From positions 1-32,302 of the forward strand of contig CAIUKU010000358.1 of assembly GCA_903899825.1 (NCBI GenBank): a DNA stretch of 32,302 nucleotides, given 5' to 3'. Positions 1 to 8,083 of this stretch are shown in pieces. The position numbers and the translations under genes were made by a program. Numbering within the stretch: position 1 is the stretch's first letter; each line of letters begins with the position of its first letter. A model generated the notes under the pieces. The model had not been told where the DNA came from. It made no database searches and was given only the letters and a program-made list of their open reading frames with translations. The DNA comes from an uncultured Bacteroidales bacterium (GTDB lineage Bacteria > Bacteroidota > Bacteroidia > Bacteroidales > JACABE01).

Positions 1-580
1 GGAATAAATAATCGAAACAACCACCAAAATGCCCTGCTAAAAGCGCCACTGAAATATAAAAATAAAAACTTGCAAAATAGAGAATTGCAGGTTTATGATG
101 AAGTATGGCTAAAAAAAGCATTGATACAACAGGGATAAACAGGAAAACTGAAGCTGAAAGAAGATTTGGATAAAAACTATACCCGAAATTAAAATTAATC
201 ACTAATATTTTTACCTGTACCACTATCATATAGATGGCAATTAGCCAGGTAGCCGGATTCGTGAGTAAAGGGTATTTTCTGGCATAAAAAGCCGATACCG
301 ATAAACCCAATATTGCCGGAAGAAAATAAAAAACAATAAATATCAATCCTTTACCTGCTGCTTCTTCATTTGGGCCTTCTTCTGTCAGGTACAAAAACCT
401 CATCAGCATATCATATAGACTGTATGGCCCTTGTGATGTATTAAATGAATAATATAAACCTATGAGGAGAAATAAAGAACCAAGAAAGATAAATAAGCCA
501 GAAGTTAAAAAACGTTCTAACCCACGTTTTTGACTACGGCTGCTTTTTATTCTGGTTTTGTGTTTATGTTTTCTTTCCAT
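1..580 (-). CDS. Multi-pass membrane protein, truncated by window edge
   Basis: An open frame begins at an ATG at 580 and runs without a stop to the window edge, giving at least 193 residues; the C-terminus lies outside. The first ~25 residues are strongly basic (MERKHKHKTRIKS...), consistent with a cytoplasmic N-terminus. About five hydrophobic segments follow, near residues 29-46, 77-100, 110-128, 138-158 and 163-183. It lies downstream of the polysaccharide deacetylase after a 336-bp gap, so it may belong to the same transcription unit or to a separate one. I recognise no family motif. It does not show the features I would expect of an exosortase, but the missing part could change that. 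Gene reality is well supported by codon-like structure and length; function is unknown. Confidence 0.7.
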   Translation of the reverse strand, partial: MERKHKHKTRIKSSRSQKRGLERFLTSGLFIFLGSLFLLIGLYYSFNTSQGPYSLYDMLMRFLYLTEEGPNEEAAGKGLIFIVFYFLPAILGLSVSAFYARKYPLLTNPATWLIAIYMIVVQVKILVINFNFGYSFYPNLLSASVFLFIPVVSMLFLAILHHKPAILYFASFYFYISVALLAGHFGGCFDYLF

Positions 581-916
581 AAATGTCTTTTGTTGTTGCA
601 GTATTTAAATGCAAAATTTATCTTTTTAATGTACAAATTTATAAAAAAAATGCTTAGATATGTTTATATTTTAATTTTGTTTGAAAATTGTTTATACATT
701 CATTTATAGAACTTTATCATTATTCTGTATGATACTGAAACTATGTTTAGTGAGAAATGCTTTGAAAGAAGATGCTGTCAGTCTTAGCTTTCAGAAAATT
801 TATTTAAATACTTAAATTCATCTAAATACTATACTCACTGACAATAAACCTGATTGTTTTTAATATTTATCGGGTTTGTCATTTGATTTTCAAAATGATA
901 AAACTATTTTTTCGAT
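581..916. other. Gene-free AT-rich spacer
   Basis: This 336-bp spacer lies between the deacetylase stop and the truncated membrane-protein start. Apart from the inverted repeat at 839-881, I see only AT-rich sequence. A loose match to the Bacteroidota promoter pattern (TTTG and a TA-rich TTTTG box) can be read on the minus strand near 620-645, but the spacing is short, so I do not call it. Confidence 0.4.
839..881 (-). terminator. Possible terminator-like hairpin after deacetylase
   Basis: On the minus strand TGACAAACCCGAT and ATCAGGTTTATTGTCA can pair, with one G-U and a two-base bulge, around a ~14-nt loop. It lies 36 bp past the deacetylase stop, where a terminator would be expected. No U-run follows, so an intrinsic terminator is only a possibility. 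Confidence 0.3.
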
Positions 917-1768
917 TTAAGATATTTTAATAACGGGAGCAGTTTCCCAATTATAAGATTCATCAAATTCATGAATATCAACAAATTTAAAATCAGATAA
1001 CCATTGCTCGAATTTTTTTTCTGCAGCGTGTAAACCGTAATAGGATTTAAATTTACGTGATAAGGACAATGCTTTGATCATTGGCTGACTGGCATCCAGA
1101 TCACGGGGATGCATATATGTCATTACATAATCAAGGTTTTGCGTCCAATATTTTATAAGGGGATAGGGGAAGAAGCGAAAATAGCCCCCTCCACCAAAAA
1201 CAATATTCTGTCCTAAAAATCTTGCAGTAGTTATAGGAAGTTCCTTGATGAGAATTCCCTTGCAATCAATAATACTGGGTTTTCTTGAAGGGAAATTTAA
1301 ATAGCCGCCTTGTATTCTGGAAGAAGGGAAAATAGAACTATCGTGGGTAATACCGAGATTTGCCAAAACCTCAAAAGCCCAGGGTGTTTCAGGTGTAAAC
1401 GAAAAACAGGGTGCACGGTAAGCAGTGATTTTTTTACCTAATATGTCTTCTAATCGTTTTACAGCTATTTCAGTGTCATTTTTAAAAGCTGCAGGCGTTA
1501 GTTTGTAAACCAGTTGGTGCTGATTGGAATGGCAACCTATTTCATAGCCTAATTGGTCGATTTGTTTGATAATCTCGGGATATTTTTTGGCAATCCAGCC
1601 CAAACAAAAAAAGCTCGCTTTTGCATTTTTTTCATCCAGTATTTTAAAAATTCTCTCCATGTTTTTATGTATCCGAACTTCGAAGGTGTCCCAGCTTGCT
1701 TCGGTATTGGAAAGGTTTTCGTCGAGCAGGTGAAACCACTCTTCTATATCAAATGTTAATATATTCAT
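917..1768 (-). CDS. Polysaccharide deacetylase, DUF3473/XrtA-type
   Basis: This 283-residue protein of the NodB-like carbohydrate esterase 4 fold should remove N- or O-acetyl groups from a polysaccharide or its lipid-linked precursor. It opens with LTFDIEEWFH, the FDxEEWFH signature of the exosortase-associated deacetylase subfamily, with the metal/catalytic Asp at residue 7. The metal-binding pair lies in GCHSNQHQLVY (His80, His84). The C-terminal half carries the DUF3473-type sequence GGGYFRFFPYPL followed by YMHPRDLD. There is no signal peptide, so action is probably cytoplasmic or at the inner membrane. Its ATG overlaps the stop of the upstream GNAT-like gene by ATGA, indicating translational coupling. 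The subfamily assignment is confident; the substrate is not known. Confidence 0.9.
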   Translation of the reverse strand: MNILTFDIEEWFHLLDENLSNTEASWDTFEVRIHKNMERIFKILDEKNAKASFFCLGWIAKKYPEIIKQIDQLGYEIGCHSNQHQLVYKLTPAAFKNDTEIAVKRLEDILGKKITAYRAPCFSFTPETPWAFEVLANLGITHDSSIFPSSRIQGGYLNFPSRKPSIIDCKGILIKELPITTARFLGQNIVFGGGGYFRFFPYPLIKYWTQNLDYVMTYMHPRDLDASQPMIKALSLSRKFKSYYGLHAAEKKFEQWLSDFKFVDIHEFDESYNWETAPVIKIS

Positions 1769-2730
1769 CTTACATCGTAATTAAATAAACCAAAATCCCA
1801 ATTATGGATATTGGAAATAAGGGCATCGTTTACTTTTTCAGGTATCAAAATATCAGAAGTGAAATAAAGATGCCTGGGCTCAAACTTAAAAGGTATTTTA
1901 AACAGCAGTAGCTGAAGAAAATTTAATTTTCCAACGAAAATTATAATATCAACAGAGTGCGTTGTAAGGATGGTTTGAATAGCCTTTTTTAATGCGGATA
2001 CATCTTTTTTCTCTTTGTTAATATTATAAAAATCAATTAAATAGCAGGTGCTTACACCCTTTTCGTTTACCATGCGGTAGGAAAAGTAAAATTTTTTATT
2101 TCTAAACTGAATATGATCTTGTGAGTAACGATGTTGCTCGATAATTTTATTATTCCGGTTTATTCTGATTTTGCTTAATGCTTCGGTTGAAGAAAAGAAG
2201 TTAGCAAAAAAAACCATTATGTATGAAAAAGCTTTACTCAAAGGATTTATGAAAACCGGTAATTTTGAAATCACAGCACCAAGTTTTACAGGCAGTGCAT
2301 AGTAATTTAAAAATCCGATGTCTTTCCATTTTACTACATTTTTCCAGTAAGGATAGGCTATATCGTTGGGAACAGCTATTACTAAGGCAATATCATTTTG
2401 TATCAATCCGGTTTTCAGTGCTTTATACATACGGTACAATGCATATGGATCTGTACGAAATTCCGGTAAAATAAAAACATCCACAGCAAGTCCAGTTTTA
2501 ATAATTTCTTCTTCAAAATAATACTCATAGGGAATCACTGTACATCCACCCACTATGTTGCTTTCTTCTTTGAGAAATACATGGTAAGACCGCGCATCCA
2601 TTGTAAGCAGGTATTTGTGTCGAAAAAAATGAATATCATGTTTTTTTTCAAATACCTGATTGAAAGCTGCTGTATAACTTTCCCATTCTGTGGGAGATAT
2701 ATCAGTTGTTGTGCGAAATTCAATCTGCAT
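1765..2730 (-). CDS. GNAT-like N-acyltransferase
   Basis: This 321-residue protein resembles GNAT acyltransferases found in polysaccharide loci. It shows the central GNAT strand-helix region around GLAVDVFILPEFRT (residues ~82-95), where the acetyl-CoA pyrophosphate loop normally lies, and then IAVPNDIAYPYW. The canonical R/Q-x-x-G-x-G/A loop is degenerate, so activity is not assured. In exosortase-type loci the comparable slot is held by a FemAB-like GNAT-fold protein, and this gene may be the analogue. It is translationally coupled to the deacetylase downstream (4-bp overlap), suggesting both modify the same glycan, perhaps by exchanging acyl groups. The acyl donor could be CoA- or ACP-linked given the ACP and ligase upstream; that is inference. 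Confidence 0.65.
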   Translation of the reverse strand: MQIEFRTTTDISPTEWESYTAAFNQVFEKKHDIHFFRHKYLLTMDARSYHVFLKEESNIVGGCTVIPYEYYFEEEIIKTGLAVDVFILPEFRTDPYALYRMYKALKTGLIQNDIALVIAVPNDIAYPYWKNVVKWKDIGFLNYYALPVKLGAVISKLPVFINPLSKAFSYIMVFFANFFSSTEALSKIRINRNNKIIEQHRYSQDHIQFRNKKFYFSYRMVNEKGVSTCYLIDFYNINKEKKDVSALKKAIQTILTTHSVDIIIFVGKLNFLQLLLFKIPFKFEPRHLYFTSDILIPEKVNDALISNIHNWDFGLFNYDVR

Positions 2731-2772
2731 TGCCTGGTAAATGTATTGGAATGATTGCGATTAATATTCTAA

Positions 2773-3160
2773 GAAACTGTCTAAATTTATTTATTTGAAA
2801 TTCATAGGGTTTAAATATTTGTTGAACCATGTTTAAAAATCAGAATAAACTTCTATCACTATAAGTTGTAATTATTTGATATTTAACTTTTGCCTTGATG
2901 CAAAAGTTACAAAAAATCAAGACTGCAAATCATTTACTTCAAAACTACGCTTTTTAAAATGCTGCGCAATACAAGTTATAGCGATATAATCATTATAGCA
3001 TTTATTTTAAAATTAGACTTCGCTATACTGTATTGCTTGCTAGTACCACCGCTATTTTAAAAAGCTTGTTTTGTGGCGTAAATGATTTGATGTCGGTCCT
3101 TTAACTTAACAAAGTTAATAATTAATAATTATTTTTTAAATGAAAAATTTAGACAGTTTC
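2773..3160. mobile_element. MITE-like element with 16-bp TIRs and TAA duplication
   Basis: GAAACTGTCTAAATTT at 2773-2788 is repeated as its exact reverse complement at 3145-3160. The direct repeat TAA lies immediately outside on both sides (2770-2772 and 3161-3163). The 388-bp interior has no credible ORF, so this is a non-autonomous element. A 3-bp TNA target duplication is known from some IS5-family groups, which is only a hint at the source of the transposase. A complete family I repeat (2885-3105) is nested inside. The element fills most of the 467-bp gap between the SDR and GNAT genes. Confidence 0.65.
2885..3105 (+). repeat. Dispersed repeat family I, copy A
   Basis: One of three ~215-bp copies (others at 6341-6549 and 31106-31317, both in the opposite orientation). 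It starts with a 9-bp hairpin, AACTTTTGC/GCAAAAGTT, with loop CTTGAT, followed after ACAAAAA by ATCAAG, the complement of the loop. The body is a long imperfect inverted repeat: CAAATCATTTAC at 2926-2937 pairs with 3078-3089, and GCTTTTTAAAAT at 2949-2960 pairs with 3054-3065. There is no ORF. It resembles a MITE or REP-like element. Confidence 0.85.
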
Positions 3161-3197
3161 TAAATATAGATATAAAAATTCAAACATTTCCCTGAAC

Positions 3198-3920
3198 TTA
3201 AATTGTTCCTGCATCCACATGGATATTTTGTCCTGTAATGGATTGCGATTGTTCCGACAGCAAAAAAACGATGGTTTCGGCTACTGAAGTTTTTTCAACC
3301 GCCTTTTTTAAAGAGGTACGCTGATAAATTCTGTTTTTCTGATCAGTTGTCAATGTAGAGCTCATTTCTGTTTCCATAAACCCGGCTATCAGAGAATTGG
3401 AACGAATTCCCACTTCACCCCATTCGCGGGCAGTATTTTTCGAAAAAGCTTCCAGCGCACCTTTGGTGGAAGCATACATGGATAGTCCTTTGTAACCTGT
3501 GTGAACACTGATAGAAGAAAGGTGGACGATACTCCCTTTTATCTGATGAAGCAAAAATTGCCGGATGATGTATTTTGTAATATTCATGGGTGTAAATACA
3601 TTTACCTTGTACATATCCGTTAAGGAAGCAATGTTTAAATTTGTAATAATATCATCATAAGCCAGGGCTGCATTGTTTACAAATCCATGCATTTCTGTTT
3701 CAAACCCAATCCAGTCTTTAAAGATATCATTTTTTACATTATCGGTATCTGATAAATCATAAGAAATCCAAAAAAGATGGCCAGGATAAGCATCTGATAA
3801 TTTTTGAAGTTCATTGCTCATGCTTCTGCTGATTCCATAAACATTCCACCCCTTTTGTAATATTGATTCTGTAATGGACAAGCCTAAGCCTTTTGAAACA
3901 CCTGTAACTAAAATATTCAT
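3198..3920 (-). CDS. SDR-family oxidoreductase, FabG-like
   Basis: This 240-residue classical short-chain dehydrogenase/reductase uses NAD(P)H to interconvert a hydroxyl and a keto group. The Rossmann motif TGVSKGLG starts at residue 6, NNAALAY follows the central strand, the active-site Ser is in VHLSSISVH, and the catalytic Tyr-Lys pair is in YASTK. The C-terminus ends with the SDR pattern ITGQNIHVDAGTI. Length and motifs fit 3-oxoacyl-ACP reductases. Context supports an acyl substrate: it lies directly downstream of an AMP-forming ligase and a stand-alone acyl carrier protein, so it may reduce an ACP-bound 3-oxoacyl group used to decorate the glycan. A sugar substrate cannot be excluded. 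The ATG at 3920 places the Rossmann strand right at the N-terminus, as expected. Confidence 0.85.
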   Translation of the reverse strand: MNILVTGVSKGLGLSITESILQKGWNVYGISRSMSNELQKLSDAYPGHLFWISYDLSDTDNVKNDIFKDWIGFETEMHGFVNNAALAYDDIITNLNIASLTDMYKVNVFTPMNITKYIIRQFLLHQIKGSIVHLSSISVHTGYKGLSMYASTKGALEAFSKNTAREWGEVGIRSNSLIAGFMETEMSSTLTTDQKNRIYQRTSLKKAVEKTSVAETIVFLLSEQSQSITGQNIHVDAGTI

Positions 3921-4028
3921 AAATAGTTGATTTAGGTTTGATAAATATGCTGAATAGGATTTTGTTTATTTAGATTGCCTTTGAATACTTATATTAAAAT
4001 GAAGAGATTAATTTTCTGCTTTATTCTT

Positions 4029-5255
4029 TTATCTTTTTATTTTACCTGTTCGTGTTGTTGTTAAACCATCCACAAACCTAATCACTCTGGGGATTTTAAA
4101 TTCCTGTAATTTGGATTGAAGATAGAGACGGATGCCCGTTTCATCCAATTCAGGATTGGACTTTACTATTTCACAGCAAATGATGTTCCCCAATACTGAA
4201 TTGGGTTTTGAGAAAATACGAACATCTGAAACACCGGATATATAGCGTATTACATCTTCTACTTCTGTTGGATTTACTTTGTATCCACCTGTATTGATCA
4301 TTTCGTTTTTACGTGATAAAAAACGAAATTTCACAGGCATAGTATCGATAATATCAACTAAATCTCCGGTAGCGTACCATTCTGAATGATTTAATTCTGA
4401 ATCTCCCATCAAACTTTGATGTATCAATAGTTCGCCATTTTCAATTTTAATCTGTTGCTGAATTTCCGGCTTAATGGTAAATATATCATCTTCAGCTGCC
4501 AGCAATGTTCCTGCTTCGGTAGAGGCATATACATTGGTGATTTTTGCATTGGGAAATATCTTTTTTAAAAGTTCAATGGTTTTAGAATCAAACTTTTCGC
4601 CTCCTGAAGTAATTCGCATTACGGAAGGATATAAGCCCTCTTTAGGTAATAATAATCTTAAGAAAGTGGGTGTAGCTGAAATATGCGTAATTCCGAAGTT
4701 CCTAATTTCTCTTAAAATCTCTTGCTGTGGTAATCCAAATAATCTGATAATAGTATTTCCATTCAAAAAAGCCTGAAAAAAAACCTGCAAACCGGCAATA
4801 TGGGTTGGATTATAGGCAAAACCCCAAACCTTGTCAGGTGTTGTTTTTTTTACAAAACGACTGATGGATTCAAATGAATGTGTGACTTTTTTTGGGATTC
4901 CTGTAGTGCCGGATGTAAAAAGTGTAATTTTCCATTCAGTTGACGATGTGTGGATGCAATCCAATAAATGTTCTTTAGATTGAATGAATTCATATTTTGT
5001 TCTGATGACAGGCTGAGTAAAAGAAGCATAATCAGCATATCCTGTCAGACTGAGCAATTCATCATCTGTAAAATCTGCATCCAATAATACCAGAGATTCC
5101 TCTAACAACAACGAAAGTATAATCTGTTTAAATATTGTATAATAATCTTCTGATTTACAATAAGCATTATAGAAATTGGATTGATTGAGATCATCAATGA
5201 GTGTTTCCCAATAGATTTCTGATTTTCCAACTGCATCTCTGTAAAATAATTCCAT
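4029..5255 (-). CDS. AMP-forming acyl ligase (ANL superfamily)
   Basis: This 408-residue adenylate-forming enzyme should activate a carboxylic acid with ATP and load it onto CoA or the neighbouring acyl carrier protein. Visible motifs are the ANL P-loop LFTSGTTGIPKK at residues ~112-123, the adenine-binding region around NVYASTEAG, the ribose-binding YATGDLVDI, the hinge region RKNEMINTGGYKVNPTEVE, and the C-terminal catalytic Lys in RTGKIK (Lys405). It is shorter than typical 500-600-residue acyl-CoA synthetases and closer in length to MenE-like or ACP-loading ligases; the N-terminal part is reduced. It starts 1 bp after the ACP gene, so the two are almost certainly co-translated partners. 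Acyl-CoA ligases of this type also occur in exosortase A gene clusters. Confidence 0.88.
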   Translation of the reverse strand: MELFYRDAVGKSEIYWETLIDDLNQSNFYNAYCKSEDYYTIFKQIILSLLLEESLVLLDADFTDDELLSLTGYADYASFTQPVIRTKYEFIQSKEHLLDCIHTSSTEWKITLFTSGTTGIPKKVTHSFESISRFVKKTTPDKVWGFAYNPTHIAGLQVFFQAFLNGNTIIRLFGLPQQEILREIRNFGITHISATPTFLRLLLPKEGLYPSVMRITSGGEKFDSKTIELLKKIFPNAKITNVYASTEAGTLLAAEDDIFTIKPEIQQQIKIENGELLIHQSLMGDSELNHSEWYATGDLVDIIDTMPVKFRFLSRKNEMINTGGYKVNPTEVEDVIRYISGVSDVRIFSKPNSVLGNIICCEIVKSNPELDETGIRLYLQSKLQEFKIPRVIRFVDGLTTTRTGKIKR

Positions 5256-5256
5256 T

Positions 5257-5481
5257 CTATTTTTCTATTTTCTGAAGTATTTCTCCAATTGTATTTACGA
5301 TACCATCTTCAAAAATATCTACATCGTATGCTGCTTCAATACGTACTGTTAATTCAGCCAAATCCAGCGAATCAAATCCAATATCATTTCGCAGATGAGA
5401 ATTTTCGGTAATTGCAGAAATTGGATTTTTACCACGGTTGCTAAGTACTGTGTTGATGATGATTAATAATTTATCCAGCAT
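5257..5481 (-). CDS. Stand-alone acyl carrier protein
   Basis: This 74-residue acidic protein shows the phosphopantetheine attachment motif GFDSLD with the modified Ser at residue 38, followed by the ACP helix LAELTVRIEAAYDVDI. Length and motif order match ACP/PCP carrier domains. The gene abuts the AMP-forming ligase, with a gap of a single base between stop and start. It is therefore likely a dedicated carrier for the acyl group that the ligase activates and the SDR may reduce, rather than the housekeeping fatty-acid ACP. The final acceptor may be the polysaccharide, through the GNAT-like protein or an acyltransferase outside the window; this is inference. Confidence 0.92.
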   Translation of the reverse strand: MLDKLLIIINTVLSNRGKNPISAITENSHLRNDIGFDSLDLAELTVRIEAAYDVDIFEDGIVNTIGEILQKIEK

Positions 5482-5540
5482 AAAAAGAATTTATAATGAT
5501 TAAAAATAAAAAGCTTGATTTTAAAATTGTGATTATTATT

Positions 5541-5921
5541 TCATTTTGAGGTTGATAATAGCTTCTTATTCTCAAATAAAAAGATATATAGTTTCCAAAC
5601 CAACAATCCGGGTATAAAACCGAATACATTTGCAGTTACATCCAATAAATCGAAACTACGTCCCATGTGGCTGACTTCCTGTATGATTTCCATTAATAAA
5701 CCCCATCCAAAAACAATGCATAGAATGATAATTTTATTGTTTTTGCGTTTTTTTTCGTTCCAAACCCAAAGCAGCAAAAAACTTAGTACTGCATACATGC
5801 AAATATGAACCAGTTTGTCAAAATATGGAAATACATTGATTTTTGGGAAATCGGAAGCAGGCATTACACTTAGCAATGTAATAATTGCAAAATGTATAAA
5901 TAGTAGAATTTTCTTAAACAA
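5541..5921 (-). CDS. VanZ-like membrane protein
   Basis: This 126-residue protein has four predicted membrane segments (about residues 3-19, 33-53, 64-82 and 97-115). It shows the VanZ-like pattern: LSVMPASD after the first helix, FPYFDKLVHICMYAVLSFLL in the second, and MEIIQEVSHMGRSFDLLDVTANVFG near the end. VanZ-like proteins accompany polysaccharide and exosortase loci; their biochemical role is poorly known. The reading frame begins with a TTG at 5921; an in-frame TAA lies immediately upstream and no upstream ATG is available. The next internal ATG would remove the first membrane helix, so the TTG start is preferred. It is the first gene of the VanZ-ACP-ligase-SDR-GNAT-deacetylase run. 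Confidence 0.85.
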   Translation of the reverse strand: MFKKILLFIHFAIITLLSVMPASDFPKINVFPYFDKLVHICMYAVLSFLLLWVWNEKKRKNNKIIILCIVFGWGLLMEIIQEVSHMGRSFDLLDVTANVFGFIPGLLVWKLYIFLFENKKLLSTSK

Positions 5922-6008
5922 TTATAATAATAAATTAAGGTTGTAGTTTATAATAGCATTGGTAATTACATCTCTCAAAAGGCTTAATAAAATGAGATAT
6001 TATTTATC

Positions 6009-6232
6009 TTTCTTTTTTCCTGATGAAAAAAGAAACAAAAAAATCAGTGCTTATGTTAATTTTGCTAAAAATCAATCCGTATTGAATCCCTTCCGCGCCC
6101 CCAGCCGTCACAAAATAAACTTTCATTTTTATAATTATTATTATCCGTTGTGACTTCGGGAGCGCTGCACATGCCTTCGCTTATTCAATACGTCTGATTT
6201 TTTACGCAAAATTCCCAGATGCACATCCTTTG
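6009..6232 (+). repeat. Dispersed repeat family II, copy 1
   Basis: Matches 30719-30935 over ~215 bp with scattered differences. The head is an 11-bp hairpin, TTTCTTTTTTC/GAAAAAAGAAA, with loop CTGAT, followed after CAAAAAA by ATCAG, the complement of the loop. The body contains inverted arms including GTCACAA/TTGTGAC and GCGCCCCC/GGGAGCGC, so the element can fold into a long cruciform or RNA stem. No ORF of its own. Confidence 0.85.
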
Positions 6233-6340
6233 CCTGCCCGGCAATAGGTTTCACCGAAACATTCTATTAATTATTTGACAAATAAAAAATATTATCATAT
6301 ACAGTGAATTAAAATAAAAAAGCAATCTTCGGAGAGGAGC

Positions 6341-6549
6341 GACATCTAAGAATTTACGATACAAAACAAGTTTTTAAAATAGCGAAAGTACTGGTAAGCA
6401 ATACAATATAGCGAAGTCTATCTGGAAAATAAATACTTGAATGTTTATTTCGCTATATATAGTATTGCGCTGGGATTTTAAAAACGTAGTTTTGAAGTAA
6501 ATTATTGGGAGTCTTGAACTTTTGTAACTTTTGTTTCAAGACAAAAGTT
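6341..6549 (-). repeat. Dispersed repeat family I, copy B
   Basis: A second copy of the element at 2885-3105, in the opposite orientation. Its head is at the right end: on the minus strand AACTTTTGT/ACAAAAGTT encloses loop CTTGAA, followed by ACAAAAG and TTCAAG. Both stems differ from copy A by compensating base changes. The body retains the long inverted arms (TTTTTAAAATAGCG..., AGCAATACAATATAGCGAAG). Confidence 0.85.
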
Positions 6550-6685
6550 AGAAATAAAAAATAAGCAAAATGCATAAATTTGGAATATTTACTTTTCCTA
6601 AATCACTATTATCCGGCAAATTTTTACAACAGTAATATTATTGAGATTTCTCACCACACCTTACTATATATTCCTATAATATATT

Positions 6686-6711
6686 GTCATTCTGAGTGAA
6701 GCGAAGAATCT
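6686..6711. repeat. Short GTCATTCTGAG...GAAGAATCT repeat
   Basis: The stretch GTCATTCTGAGTGAAGCGAAGAATCT resembles a short dispersed repeat that I recall as common between genes in Bacteroidota and some other bacteria. Only one copy is present here, so repeat status rests on recall rather than on this window. Confidence 0.4.
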
Positions 6712-6786
6712 ACATATTTTTATCGGACACTAATGATAAAAAATGAATACTTTAAGGAAAAATATAAAATCAACTTACTGTAATTA

Positions 6787-7887
6787 TCAGGATTTCACAT
6801 ACCAATCATACATTTTTGAAATCCCTTCTGCGATTTCAATTTTGTGTTGCCATCCCAAATGATGTAGTTTGGATGGATCGGTAAGTTTACGCATCGTACC
6901 ATCCGGTTTTGACGAATTAAATATTAGATTTCCTTTAAAACCGATAGATTCTTTAATAAGTTCGGCAAGTTTTTTTATTGTAATCTCTTTGCCTGTTCCA
7001 ATGTTAATGTGAGTATTACGGCATTCGCCAACAGTAGTTGTTTTCTCAGACTGAGCATTTACAATATCTTTAAAATCTATGTTTTCCATAATAAAAATAC
7101 ATGCATCTGCCATTTCTTCGCTCCAGAGGAATTCGCGGAAAGGCGCACCACTACCCCAAATTTCAACTGACATTCCTATAGAAGAAGAAAGTCCGTATTT
7201 TAATAATATATTCAGTATTTCTTCTTCAGTGTTTTTTCCACTAATTCCTTCTATAGGTCTTTTGTTCAAATCTTTGCGAACCGCTTCCCAGTTATTTTCT
7301 TTCAAACATTTTCCTAAATGAATTTTTCGAACCAACGCAGGCAGCACATGACTTTTCTCCAAATCAAAATTATCGTTAGGGCCATAAAGATTGGTTGGCA
7401 TCACTGCAATAAAGTTAGTGCCATATTGGAGGTTGTAACTTTCACACATTTTCAAACCTGCTATTTTGGCTATTGCATAAGGTTCATTGGTATATTCCAA
7501 TGGAGCGGTTAACAGACAATCTTCAGGCATGGGTTGTTGCGCATCGCGGGGATAGATGCAGGTAGAGCCTAAAAATAAAAGTTTTTTTACACCATTTAAG
7601 TAAGCCTGGTGAATGACATTGTTTTGTATTTGAAGGTTTTCATAAATAAATTCTGCCCTGTAGGTAGTATTGGCTACAATCCCACCAACCTTAGCCGCTG
7701 CAAGTATGACATATTCAGGTTTCTCCTGTTGAAAAAATGCTGCAACAGATTTTTGATCCATCAAATCCAGTTCGTCTATCGTTCTGCCTATAAGATTTGA
7801 ATATCCTTTTGAAAGCAGGTTATTCCATAATGCAGATCCTACCAGCCCTTTATGTCCGGCTATATATATTTTACTGTTTTTATCCAT
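6787..7887 (-). CDS. fcl: GDP-L-fucose synthase
   Basis: This 366-residue cytoplasmic extended SDR epimerises and reduces GDP-4-keto-6-deoxy-D-mannose to GDP-L-fucose with NADPH. The nucleotide-binding motif GHKGLVGSAL is at residues ~12-21, then AAAKVGGI, the substrate loop GSTCIYP, the catalytic Tyr/Lys in YAIAK, and MPTNLYGPNDNF typical of Fcl. It is longer than the ~320-residue E. coli enzyme because of an insertion of ~50 residues (around NNWEAVRKDLNKRPIEGIS), which I recall as usual in Bacteroidota homologues. It partners with GDP-mannose 4,6-dehydratase at 11494-12573. The kinase fusion, mutarotase, two S23 genes and several repeat tracts separate the two. Confidence 0.95.
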   Translation of the reverse strand: MDKNSKIYIAGHKGLVGSALWNNLLSKGYSNLIGRTIDELDLMDQKSVAAFFQQEKPEYVILAAAKVGGIVANTTYRAEFIYENLQIQNNVIHQAYLNGVKKLLFLGSTCIYPRDAQQPMPEDCLLTAPLEYTNEPYAIAKIAGLKMCESYNLQYGTNFIAVMPTNLYGPNDNFDLEKSHVLPALVRKIHLGKCLKENNWEAVRKDLNKRPIEGISGKNTEEEILNILLKYGLSSSIGMSVEIWGSGAPFREFLWSEEMADACIFIMENIDFKDIVNAQSEKTTTVGECRNTHINIGTGKEITIKKLAELIKESIGFKGNLIFNSSKPDGTMRKLTDPSKLHHLGWQHKIEIAEGISKMYDWYVKS

Positions 7888-7898
7888 AATTATAATTT

Positions 7899-8083
7899 AT
7901 TCAAAGATTCAAAGAAAAGGATTCAAAGATTTAAAGAAAACATTCAAAATTCAAAGAAAGTATTCAAAGATTCAAGGAAAAGAATTCAAAGATTCAAGGA
8001 AAGTATTCAAAGAATTTTGAATCTCTTCTTATTGAATTTTTGAATTTTTGATTTTTTGAATTTTTGAATTTTTAAATCTTTCA
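7899..8083. repeat. Cassette-1 hairpin tract T1 (7/21-bp units)
   Basis: The left arm on the plus strand is built from ATTCAAA-GATTCAA-GGAAAGT-type units (21 bp = 3x7). From about 8017 it switches to the complementary style (TTTTGAATC..., TTTTTGAA...), so the tract can fold back on itself. It fills the spacer between the fcl start and the stop of S23 gene 1; the S23 stop codon is its last triplet. Related tracts follow at 8498-8856 and 9199-9438. Confidence 0.9.

Larger units (their letters stand above)
5922..6786. other. Repeat-filled intergenic region
   Basis: This 865-bp gap separates the GDP-fucose synthase from the VanZ gene. It holds one family II repeat (6009-6232), one family I repeat (6341-6549) in the converging orientation, and a short GTCATTCTGAG-type repeat (6686-6711). 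I see no protein gene; short frames here run through repeats. It must contain the promoter for the VanZ operon if that is a separate unit, but no convincing promoter stands out. Confidence 0.6.
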
